NCBI RefSeq assembly: GCF_028595265.1
Contig: NZ_JAQQXP010000001.1
Span: forward strand, 1,798,001-1,862,000
Direction: 5' to 3'
DNA from: Alteromonas gilva
GTDB lineage: Bacteria > Pseudomonadota > Gammaproteobacteria > Enterobacterales > Alteromonadaceae
Length of the DNA: 64,000 nt
Of the stretch, positions 8,100-14,947 are shown one piece after another; the first letter of the stretch is position 1; every line of letters starts with the position of its first letter. Below the pieces are notes generated by a model, which was not told where the DNA came from, did no database searches, and saw nothing but the letters and a program-made list of their open reading frames with translations. The position numbers and the translations under genes were made by a program.

Positions 8100-9014
8100 T
8101 TACTGGCTGTCACTGAGCGACGGTGCATCGGGTAAAGACATTGTCTGATAACGTAACTCACCAATAAATGCTCTGGCCGCAGGACCGAGACGGTCACCAT
8201 CTGCAAAGCACAGATGCACGATAGATTTACGCAACCCGCCTTGCTCCAGAGGCAGCGGCTTTAGTGTACCATCTTCTAACTGATTTTTAATGATGGCAAA
8301 GGGTAACCAGGCAAATCCTAAGCCCTGACTAATGATATCAATTGAGGTGCGCACATGGCTGACTGTCCATCGCTGCTCAGCCCCTAACCATCCTGAGTCT
8401 GCTTTTCGATCGGCAGAGGAGTCGCGCACCACTATTTGCCGGAAGCTTTTCAGATCAGCCAGGGTTAAGGTACGGTTGAGGGAATGTAAAGGATGTGATG
8501 GGTGAGCAACGGCAATGAATTCGATATCACACAAATCCTCGCTGAATCCGTTGTCGTAAGAAAAAGGTGAAATAGCAATATCAACTTCGCCCCCTTTTAG
8601 CAGGGTATTGGCACCGTTGAGCACCGTTTCCATTAACTCTATTCTTAACAGCGGGTATTCCTGTGAGACTTTGTTGAGTGCTTCATAAAGCATCTCCGTC
8701 GGAAAAATAATATCGACAGCAATACGCAGATAGGTTTCGATTCCCGAGGTGAGGCTGTTTGCGACGCTCTCAATTTTGTGGGCTTCTTCGAGCAAAAAGC
8801 ATGCGCGGCGGTACATCAATTCGCCGGATTCAGTGAGCGTAACCCGGCGGCCTTCGTTATTAAATAGCGTCAGTCCCAGTGCATGCTCTAATTTTTGCAC
8901 AGCATGGTGAATACTGGACTGACTCTTATGAACCTGCTCCGCTGCCTGGTTAAACCCTCCGGCATCGACGACAGCTTTAAACATCCGCCACTGTTCAAGG
9001 GTTGCTTTTAACAT
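8100..9014 (-). CDS. LysR-type transcriptional regulator
   Basis: This 304-residue protein has an N-terminal winged helix-turn-helix (FNQAAEQVHKSQSSIHHAVQKLEHALG) and a substrate-binding effector domain from about residue 90. The ATG at 9014 is preferred, with GGAG 10 nt upstream; a longer version would need a GTG at 9041. The effector is unknown. It is not divergent from an obvious target: the neighbours on both sides are transcribed in the same direction and have their own regulators, so it may act elsewhere or control itself. Confidence 0.85.
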   Translation of the reverse strand: MLKATLEQWRMFKAVVDAGGFNQAAEQVHKSQSSIHHAVQKLEHALGLTLFNNEGRRVTLTESGELMYRRACFLLEEAHKIESVANSLTSGIETYLRIAVDIIFPTEMLYEALNKVSQEYPLLRIELMETVLNGANTLLKGGEVDIAISPFSYDNGFSEDLCDIEFIAVAHPSHPLHSLNRTLTLADLKSFRQIVVRDSSADRKADSGWLGAEQRWTVSHVRTSIDIISQGLGFAWLPFAIIKNQLEDGTLKPLPLEQGGLRKSIVHLCFADGDRLGPAARAFIGELRYQTMSLPDAPSLSDSQ

Positions 9015-9092
9015 GTAATAGGCACTCCACAATACTGCCACGCCTGGTTTATGGCGAATCGGTAATGCGTAGAGGTTACACCTATTATTTAA

Positions 9093-9440
9093 TTAGTTAA
9101 ATGCCTTTTGAATAGTAGGGATGTCGCAGCTCATAACCGCTACATCCTGATAACCCATTTTGGCCAATTGCTCAGCAGCGAGCATGGCGCGAGCTCCTGA
9201 TGCACAGTGCAGAATAATGGTTGCACCGGGGTCGGTGACTAACTCCAGTATTTTCATTTCGAGGAGACCACGCGGAATATTAATGGCGCCTTTGGCTGGT
9301 GAGCTGGCATGTTCAGAGGGCTCTCTGACATCAATGACAAAACACTCGTGTTGGGCTTTTTCGGCGGCCGCTTCGGCAGCAGTAATTTTTTTGGGAGCTG
9401 GGTCAATAGCAGCTAAACGTTCTTGTAGGCTAAGTAACAT
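9093..9440 (-). CDS. Single-domain rhodanese (sulfurtransferase)
   Basis: This 115-residue cytosolic protein has one rhodanese domain: FVIDVREPSEH near the N-terminal side, INIPRG in the middle and the catalytic loop C79-A-S-G-A-R84. The six-residue loop and Cys are typical of GlpE/PspE-like enzymes that carry a persulfide and transfer sulfane sulfur. It is divergently transcribed from an ArsR-family gene whose two Cys residues match persulfide-sensing repressors, which suggests a sulfide or sulfane-sulfur handling role under that repressor. Cys33 is a second Cys of unknown importance. Confidence 0.88.
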   Translation of the reverse strand: MLLSLQERLAAIDPAPKKITAAEAAAEKAQHECFVIDVREPSEHASSPAKGAINIPRGLLEMKILELVTDPGATIILHCASGARAMLAAEQLAKMGYQDVAVMSCDIPTIQKAFN

Positions 9441-9677
9441 AAATGGGTACTCGTTATAGCTTAAAATATAAATTAAATCTAATATTGGGGAGGTGATCTG
9501 TCAACTTGTATTCGGTGTCGCAGGCGCACTTGCTGGTGTGCAAAAGTCACATAATATTACATTGTCGGCAGTGTATATTTCTTGCTAAACGCCCCGGATT
9601 AACGTTCAATATATGGCGTAGCGTGTAGTGGTACTTAGGCGTCATGGTAACGCCCTAACAACTAAGGTTAATAAGCT

Positions 9678-9974
9678 ATGGATCCCAGCCAAATAATGAC
9701 CAGAGCAGCAGATGCTGAACAATTTCTAAAACAACTTTCAAACAAAACACGTCTCATGGTGTTGTGTTCCTTACTTGAGGGAGAGCGATCGGTCACGGAG
9801 TTGCTCGACAGCGTGCCGGTAACGCAACCGGTCTTATCGCAGCATTTAGCGCTGCTGCGCGAGGCAAAGCTGGTTGCCCCCCGCCGCGCCGGACAAACCA
9901 TATATTACCGACTGGCCGACGAGCGGATCAGGCAAACCATGCAATTACTGTATAGCTTTTTTTGCCAGGACTGA
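9678..9974 (+). CDS. ArsR-family repressor of the BigR/SqrR/YgaV persulfide-sensor type
   Basis: This 98-residue winged helix-turn-helix protein has a recognition helix at VTQPVLSQHLALLREAKLV and wing RRAGQTIYYRL. It has only two cysteines, C30 and C96, separated by 66 residues. That is the spacing of the redox pair in SqrR (C41/C107) and BigR (C42/C108), which form a polysulfide bridge and release DNA. It lacks the metal-site CxC of classical ArsR. Divergent transcription with a rhodanese gene mirrors known sulfide-responsive loci. The ATG at 9678 follows AAGG at 11 nt; a second ATG at 9696 is possible. Confidence 0.85.
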   Translation: MDPSQIMTRAADAEQFLKQLSNKTRLMVLCSLLEGERSVTELLDSVPVTQPVLSQHLALLREAKLVAPRRAGQTIYYRLADERIRQTMQLLYSFFCQD

Positions 9975-10027
9975 GAGCAACATCGGCTAAGTCAGCAGCC
10001 CTGGTAAGGTGCAATAATTCCCATTAG

Positions 10028-10705
10028 CTAATCATCCGCATCAGGGGCGTTTTCTAATTCGGCTTTATTCATTTTCAGCGTCAGGCTGTGTTCGGCCCAA
10101 TCGATGCGTTTAATATGCTGCGTCTTAACTTTGACGTGCTTACCGCCTGGTAACCAGTCGTTCAGGTCGATGATCAGGTGCGACACTGACCAGTCCGGAA
10201 GCTGCACAATAAAGTCATCAACATGTCCTGTTTTGCCATCGCTAAGGACCACGGAGTAGCCACAGAGCTCGTCGCAGGAACGTAAGTGTTCATGTTTAGC
10301 GGGCTCGGCTGTTTGAATGTCCGGGCTGGCGTCGGCTAACTCCAGCGGGTGGGCATACTCGCCCCAGGCGCCCGGGCCGGTCCAGTAGTAACCGTAACCG
10401 AAGTACCTGAACAATAACGATTCATACTCACGTGACACAGGTTGATGCGCCTCAAGGGGCGGCCCGTTTTTAACGTCCTCCTGGCTAAGGCTAACGTGCA
10501 GTTTCTCATTGGCGTCATCGACATTGTCAATTGATACCGGGGTAATCACCACTTTGCGACTCAGCGGCAACCATTTATTGGTGTCGGCTACCAGATACCT
10601 GACAATCCATTGTTCGTCGTCAATCAGGACATCCTCACAACCGCCAATATCACCGTCGGTGGCATGAATATCAAAGTGTTTAAGGTGGGAGAAACGAGTT
10701 TCCAT
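10028..10705 (-). CDS. PRC-barrel domain protein
   Basis: This 225-residue soluble protein has two PRC-barrel-like halves, each with a short beta-strand block of the form DxxIGxxxDxxxDxxxWxVxYLVxD. They lie at roughly residues 8-55 (DIGGCEDVLIDDEQWIVRYL) and 145-195 (GYSVVLSDGKTGHVDDFIVQ). An acidic tail ends the protein. The two-copy form is common in environmental bacteria, where such proteins are often stress-induced; no catalytic activity is evident. The start at 10705 is supported by a near-perfect GGAGG 5 nt upstream; an in-frame upstream extension is rejected. It is transcribed alone. Confidence 0.8.
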   Translation of the reverse strand: METRFSHLKHFDIHATDGDIGGCEDVLIDDEQWIVRYLVADTNKWLPLSRKVVITPVSIDNVDDANEKLHVSLSQEDVKNGPPLEAHQPVSREYESLLFRYFGYGYYWTGPGAWGEYAHPLELADASPDIQTAEPAKHEHLRSCDELCGYSVVLSDGKTGHVDDFIVQLPDWSVSHLIIDLNDWLPGGKHVKVKTQHIKRIDWAEHSLTLKMNKAELENAPDADD

Positions 10706-10783
10706 GCTGACCTCCAATATGCCATTGCTTTTCAAGGCTTCTAAGTCATAGCATGGCATCAAGATCAACAAACTGCGAGTTTT

Positions 10784-10799
10784 GGCAATAATATCTCCA
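10784..10799 (-). promoter_or_regulatory. Possible weak sigma-54 promoter for the PRC-barrel gene
   Basis: The minus strand reads TGGAGATATTATTGCC. It keeps TGG and TTGC at the correct 12-nt phasing but lacks the CAC of the -24 element. Transcription would start near 10773, 68 nt before the ATG. The match is far poorer than those at 162 and 2398, so it is only a candidate member of the same regulon. Confidence 0.25.
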
Positions 10800-10828
10800 C
10801 AAGTCGGCGCTGAATTACGGCCGACTTG
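10800..10828 (-). terminator. Hairpin downstream of maoP
   Basis: CAAGTCGGC and GCCGACTTG form a perfect 9-bp stem with an 11-nt loop, 30 nt after the maoP stop codon. There is no strong T-run, so intrinsic termination would be inefficient, but the position between two same-strand genes suits a transcript end. Confidence 0.45.
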
Positions 10829-10858
10829 CGAGGTTAACAGGGATGAAATTTACTCTGA

Positions 10859-11215
10859 TCAGGCGACGTCAAACTCTTCGTCTGAGTACTCTTCATCGAA
10901 ATCAGACTGATTACTTGCTGAACTATGCAGCGTGTAAAACTGCTTTCGGTTACGCGCCAGTTTAATGTACTTTAACCACGCTTTTTCGATTGTACTTGAG
11001 GCTGGTGTTTCGCCCTTGAGCACATCAATAAAACGTTGTTCTTCGGCATTGTCAGGTTCAATTTCGCCTGATTCCAGTGCTGCCAGGGTTTTACCGTAAC
11101 CAGTTAGAATATCGGCTTCAGTAATGCTGAAATCGCCCGACTTGCGAAATCCGTAAGGGAAATGCTGACGGTCGATAAATTGCTTTTGGGGTAAACGAAT
11201 ATCTGTCGTCTTCAT
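10859..11215 (-). CDS. maoP: MaoP-like protein (DUF413)
   Basis: This 118-residue protein resembles E. coli MaoP (YifE). Shared landmarks are an early FPYGFRKSGDFSITEADIL block (E. coli YPRGFSRHGDFTIKEAQLL), a central EEQRF-GE segment, and EKAWLKYIKLARNRKQFYTL (E. coli [20 protein letters not shown]), then an acidic tail. In E. coli MaoP works with the cis site maoS next to its own gene to organise the Ori macrodomain. The neighbour beyond a small gene is an hdfR homologue read in the opposite direction, the same pairing as in E. coli, which strengthens the call. Confidence 0.87.
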   Translation of the reverse strand: MKTTDIRLPQKQFIDRQHFPYGFRKSGDFSITEADILTGYGKTLAALESGEIEPDNAEEQRFIDVLKGETPASSTIEKAWLKYIKLARNRKQFYTLHSSASNQSDFDEEYSDEEFDVA

Positions 11216-11614
11216 AGTGATGCTCTCGTCGTTAGCTGGTTGGTTTGCGATAAATTAAACAACATGTTTGCACGGCTAATTTGGTGTGCTTATTTTCAGT
11301 GCACTTTTAATTTATAAATAGCGAAATGAAAAACAAAAAATTTTTCTCATCACAATAAAAAAAATTGTTTTACACAAGTGACATATTTTATGTCGCGGAT
11401 TTATGTGTCCAGCATCTGCAGAGCTCGATATATAAAGCCCTTGGTTACGAGTGGCTGGGGCTAAACGCGAGGTCGTGTTAGCAGGTTGCGCAGTGTTGTT
11501 GCTCAAAAAATAGCCATCAATAAACTTTGTCGTAACGATAAAAACTATTCATTTCCCATTTTCTGTAGGGAAGGAATAATAATCAGTGAAAGTTCGTAAC
11601 CACCAGAGAAGACA
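11216..11614. other. 399-nt AT-rich intergenic region between maoP and the small-protein gene
   Basis: No convincing reading frame is present. The part nearest maoP is rich in A and T runs (about 11300-11390) and probably holds the divergent promoters of maoP and the 56-codon gene. In E. coli the short maoS site lies beside the maoP promoter, so its counterpart, if conserved, should be here. I could not identify it by eye. Confidence 0.5.
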
Positions 11615-11785
11615 ATGAGTAAAGACTATCGTTACCAGAGGGAAGAATGGGACTCGGTAGATGACGAGGATAATGTTGACGATCCGCGTAAAAGCCTGAA
11701 ACGTCAGCAGACCGTTAAGAATAAAAAGAAGGCGATGCAGCAACGCGACAAACAGCGTCGGGCGCAGTTCGATAATTTTGAATAG
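11615..11785 (+). CDS. Small highly charged protein (56 residues), unknown function
   Basis: The ATG follows AGAGAAG and opens a 56-codon frame beginning MSKDYRYQREEWDSVDDEDN. An acidic N-half is followed by a Lys/Arg/Gln-rich C-half (KNKKKAMQQRDKQRR). There is no Cys, no signal peptide and no membrane segment. A short hairpin plus T-run follows the stop. It lies 96 nt before hdfR on the same strand. I do not recognise the family. The bipolar charge suggests a disordered nucleic-acid- or ribosome-associated protein, but that is only a guess. Confidence 0.6.
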   Translation: MSKDYRYQREEWDSVDDEDNVDDPRKSLKRQQTVKNKKKAMQQRDKQRRAQFDNFE

Positions 11786-11796
11786 CGCCGGCTAGT

Positions 11797-11816
11797 CGTG
11801 TTTTGTACACGTTTTT
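11797..11816 (+). terminator. Short terminator-like hairpin after the small-protein gene
   Basis: CGTGT and ACACG form a 5-bp stem with a 5-nt loop, followed directly by TTTTT, 12 nt after the stop codon. The stem is short, so termination may be partial. Confidence 0.4.
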
Positions 11817-11843
11817 AATTTACATTACGGTAAACTTGTGCCA

Positions 11844-11881
11844 GCTTATACGTATGGACGAGAGTCATAGTACGTATAAGC
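11844..11881 (+). promoter_or_regulatory. Perfect 11-bp inverted repeat abutting the hdfR start codon
   Basis: GCTTATACGTA (11844-11854) and TACGTATAAGC (11871-11881) are perfect reverse complements separated by 16 nt. The right arm ends on the base before the hdfR ATG. Each arm contains the self-complementary core TACGTA. As DNA this could be an autoregulatory operator of the LysR-type product. As RNA it would form an 11-bp stem just upstream of the start codon, where no normal Shine-Dalgarno sequence is visible, so it may limit translation. Confidence 0.6.
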
Positions 11882-12724
11882 ATGGACATTCGTTTTCTGA
11901 CGACATTTGTAGAAGTAGTTAAAACACGTCATTTCGGCAAAGCTGCCGAAAATCTTTATTTGACGCAATCTGCGGTAAGTGCGCGGATTAAGCAGCTCGA
12001 AGAGTATTTCCACACCACATTATTTGTGCGACATCGCAATAGCATTCAACTGACACCGGCAGGTGAACGGTTGTTGCCTTATGCCGAGCAATTGAGTGCT
12101 ACTCTGCAGCAGGCTAAACAGGAATTGCAACGCGAGGCTGGCGAGTATCTGGTGTGCGGGGCTGGTCAGCTGAACAATGAAATTTGGATGCCCGATCTGT
12201 TAAAGCATATTCACAGCGCTTTTCCGGAGTGGGCGATTAAAGCCGAAGTATTGCCCTCTGAGCAAATATCCCGCCAATTGCATGATCGCAGCATTGATAT
12301 CGCTTTTTCCAGCGAACCGCTCAAGTCTGAGGAGTTCACCGGTCAGCTATTAAAAGCCGTACCGCTGGGATTGTTCAGTATTAATCAGGCCACCGTCGAT
12401 ACGTCACCGTCACAGTTCGTTTCTATTGACTGGGGCAGTAAAGCACGTGATGAGTTGCTTACCCGGTTTGCTGAATACCGCGACGCAAAATTTACCACCA
12501 ATTCACTACGTTTGGCGTTAGCCACATTGCAACAGGAAGGGGGCATTGCGGTGCTGCCCGTCGGCCTGGCCTGGCAACAGTGGGGGCTGGAAAATGTCCG
12601 CTGTATTGATCATTTTACAACGGCTCAATGTAAACTCTATATGTACTTTATGAAATCAGTCAGACGCGCTATTGTGCCGGATGTTGTCAAAGTGGTTAGC
12701 CAAAACTTTGCAACCGATGGTTAA
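11882..12724 (+). CDS. hdfR: LysR-type regulator HdfR
   Basis: This 280-residue protein has a DNA-binding domain very like E. coli HdfR: MDIRFLTTFVEVVKTRHFGK, then AAENLYLTQSAVSARIKQLE, FVRHRNSIQLTPAGERLLPYAE. In E. coli HdfR represses flhDC and regulates glutamate synthase genes. The effector domain is shorter than usual for LysR proteins, again like HdfR. Its position beside maoP is conserved with E. coli, although here a 56-codon gene intervenes. A perfect inverted repeat touches its ATG and may mediate autoregulation. Confidence 0.85.
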   Translation: MDIRFLTTFVEVVKTRHFGKAAENLYLTQSAVSARIKQLEEYFHTTLFVRHRNSIQLTPAGERLLPYAEQLSATLQQAKQELQREAGEYLVCGAGQLNNEIWMPDLLKHIHSAFPEWAIKAEVLPSEQISRQLHDRSIDIAFSSEPLKSEEFTGQLLKAVPLGLFSINQATVDTSPSQFVSIDWGSKARDELLTRFAEYRDAKFTTNSLRLALATLQQEGGIAVLPVGLAWQQWGLENVRCIDHFTTAQCKLYMYFMKSVRRAIVPDVVKVVSQNFATDG

Positions 12725-12766
12725 CGCCTGCCAATTACAGGCTGCGTATTGATAAAGAGAACAATT

Positions 12767-13123
12767 ATGATCACCGATAATGATTTTTTTAACCTGAAGC
12801 CCGAACAACGTCTGGCTGTTTTTTTCTCTACCGTTAAAGAGCAGGGTGAATTATTTATTTTAAATGACGAGCATGGTTGCGTCATGCTTACTTCCGATGA
12901 AGACGAAGAAGGTATACCGGTATGGCCAACGGCGAGTCTTGCCAGTATGTGGGCCGATCAGGAGTGGGCACATTGTGAGCCCAAAGCGATTAGCCTGGAC
13001 GTCTGGAAGGAACGTTGGACAAGCGGTATGTCGAAGGATTTGTTGCACGTTATATTAGCCCCGGTTCCCGGCGAGGAGAGCGAGCTAATGCTACCAGAAG
13101 ATTTTGCAGAAAAGCTGATTTAA
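12767..13123 (+). CDS. DUF2750 family protein
   Basis: This 118-residue acidic cytosolic protein has the DUF2750 layout: QRLAVFFSTVKEQGELFILND near the start, then a central GIPVWPTASLASMWAD segment and DVWKERW. Function is unknown and no catalytic residues are obvious. The ATG at 12767 has AAAGAGA upstream; an in-frame TTG at 12749 is less likely. It lies 42 nt after hdfR and could be co-transcribed with it. Confidence 0.75.
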   Translation: MITDNDFFNLKPEQRLAVFFSTVKEQGELFILNDEHGCVMLTSDEDEEGIPVWPTASLASMWADQEWAHCEPKAISLDVWKERWTSGMSKDLLHVILAPVPGEESELMLPEDFAEKLI

Positions 13124-13146
13124 CCGTCAGCAACCTTTTATAAGGC

Positions 13147-13171
13147 GCCCCAATACAATCAAAATTGGGGC
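13147..13171 (+). terminator. Hairpin after the DUF2750 gene
   Basis: GCCCCAAT and ATTGGGGC pair over 8 bp with a 9-nt loop, 23 nt after the stop codon. There is no T-run, so it is a weak terminator candidate. Confidence 0.35.
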
Positions 13172-13291
13172 CGCTTACGTATAATGTAAATATGTCAAAA
13201 CTCCGTCCAGTCCGGTGTGCCTTAATACCGTCGCTGTAGCAATTTTCGTCATTGACTATTCGATAAGCCAGCGTAGTCAGAGGTAGTCATC

Positions 13292-14686
13292 ATGAGCAAG
13301 GAGAATACGATTTCAGCACTCGTCCCCGGGGATGCAGATTTTTGGTTTTTACCGCTTGGTGGAACCGGGGAAATTGGCATGAATCTCAATTTATATGGGC
13401 ATGCCGGCCAATGGTTAATGGTTGATTGTGGTGTCACCTTTGATGAGTCTTTACAGGCTCCATACCTGGACAATACTGCGACAACCACCGACAAGCATAG
13501 TATTGTTGCCCCCGATCCTGCTTTTATTGTGGAGCAACGAGAGCGGCTCGCGGGGCTGGTTTTAACGCACGGTCACGAAGACCATATCGGAGCTGTTGCG
13601 GCTTTGTGGCCGCGGTTACGCTGTCCGGTGTATGCCACCCCGTTTACGGCTGAAATCCTGTATCGTAAATTGGGTCAGGCGGGATTAGTTGGCAAGGTGC
13701 CTGTGCAAGTGGTAAACCCCGACGATAACGTCAAGGTGGGTCCGTTTGTCCTCAGCTGGCTGGATATTACCCATTCTATCCCCGAACCTCAGGCACTGTT
13801 AATTGCCACCGACGCTGGTACAGTTTTGCATACTGCCGACTGGAAAATAGACGCACAACCGATTACGGGTAAACCCTTTGATGCGGCGCTGTACCGTGAA
13901 TTAGGGCAACAAAACCTGCTGGCATTAGTCGGTGATTCAACTAATGCGCTGAAACCTGGTTTTTCGATTTCAGAGCGGATCTGTGCTGAAGGGCTCTCAA
14001 CGCTTATACGACAATGCCCGGGGAGAGTTGTTGTCAGTTGTTTCGGCAGCAATGTCGCGCGACTGATTTCCATTGCCCGCATTGCCCAAAAAACCGGCCG
14101 CTATCTTGGCTTGCTGGGGCGATCGCTGGAAAATATGTTAGGTGTTGCCCGAAAGACCGGTTACTGGCCCGAGGATCTGGAGATCATTGACCGCCAACAT
14201 CTTGGTTATCTGCCGCCCAACGAGGTACTGGTGGTTGCGACGGGTAGTCAGGGAGAGTCCCGAGCTGCGCTTAACCGGTTGGCTATTGACGGCTCCCCTT
14301 ATTTTGAATTGGCAGAAGGGGATACGGTGATCTTTTCCAGTATTGTTATTCCCGGTAATGAAACCGCCGTAGAACGCTTAACCGAAAAGCTCAAAAAGAA
14401 GAAAATAAACGTGATTCAGTCAGAACACAGTGAAGTGCCAATTCATGCCAGCGGTCACCCTTGCGCAGAAGAACTGAAACTGATGTATCAGTGGACCAAA
14501 CCGGGTATGGCGATTCCTGTGCACGGCGAGCCAGAGCATTTGCAGGCCCATGCCGACATAGCCCGGTCGATGGGTATTCGACGCACCTATGTGGGCCGTA
14601 ACGGCGACTTGTATTTACTCGCTCCACAACCGGGTATTCGTCGTCAGCGTGTGCCTGCCGGACGCATTGCACTCACGCAGCGCTAA
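13292..14686 (+). CDS. RNase J-like metallo-beta-lactamase-fold ribonuclease
   Basis: This 464-residue protein of the COG0595 family has PLGGTGEIGMN at residues 21-31, the dinuclear zinc motif HGHEDH at 93-98, GDSTNALKPG, the beta-CASP segment around ATGSQGE and a final zinc-ligand block with HASGHP near residue 390. RNase J enzymes combine endo- and 5'-exonuclease activity on RNA. At 464 residues it is about 90 shorter than typical RNase J and lacks the C-terminal domain, a form seen in some gammaproteobacteria that also keep RNase E. The ATG follows AGAGG. Confidence 0.83.
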   Translation: MSKENTISALVPGDADFWFLPLGGTGEIGMNLNLYGHAGQWLMVDCGVTFDESLQAPYLDNTATTTDKHSIVAPDPAFIVEQRERLAGLVLTHGHEDHIGAVAALWPRLRCPVYATPFTAEILYRKLGQAGLVGKVPVQVVNPDDNVKVGPFVLSWLDITHSIPEPQALLIATDAGTVLHTADWKIDAQPITGKPFDAALYRELGQQNLLALVGDSTNALKPGFSISERICAEGLSTLIRQCPGRVVVSCFGSNVARLISIARIAQKTGRYLGLLGRSLENMLGVARKTGYWPEDLEIIDRQHLGYLPPNEVLVVATGSQGESRAALNRLAIDGSPYFELAEGDTVIFSSIVIPGNETAVERLTEKLKKKKINVIQSEHSEVPIHASGHPCAEELKLMYQWTKPGMAIPVHGEPEHLQAHADIARSMGIRRTYVGRNGDLYLLAPQPGIRRQRVPAGRIALTQR

Positions 14687-14769
14687 CGCCGAGGCAGGCT
14701 GTCGTTAGTCAATTTAGCCGCACACCTGCAGAGAGTACAGGCAGTCTCCACGGCGTAATTAAAAGCGGC

Positions 14770-14788
14770 GCACGCCAAGCGTGTTTTT
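14770..14788 (+). terminator. Intrinsic terminator after the RNase J-like gene
   Basis: CACGC/GCGTG stem (extendable by a G-U pair) with a CAA loop, followed by TTTTT, 84 nt after the stop codon and before the next plus-strand gene. Confidence 0.5.
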
Positions 14789-14947
14789 GCCTACCCTGAA
14801 AAATAGTTCAGGCAGGGCAGTAACAGGGCTAATAAATAGCTGGTCCGACATACAAATTGAGTTAGTTTTGTGCTATTAATTACAGTAATTTTGCAATGCA
14901 CTTCTAGCAACGAAACCCTTGAGAAACAGGGAAGGCTAAAGATATTA

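Noticed and set aside
9490..9510. FNR-like sequence (GTGATCTGTCAAC) in the rhodanese/ArsR gap
   Set aside because: The half-sites are 3 nt apart rather than 4 and the first base is wrong.
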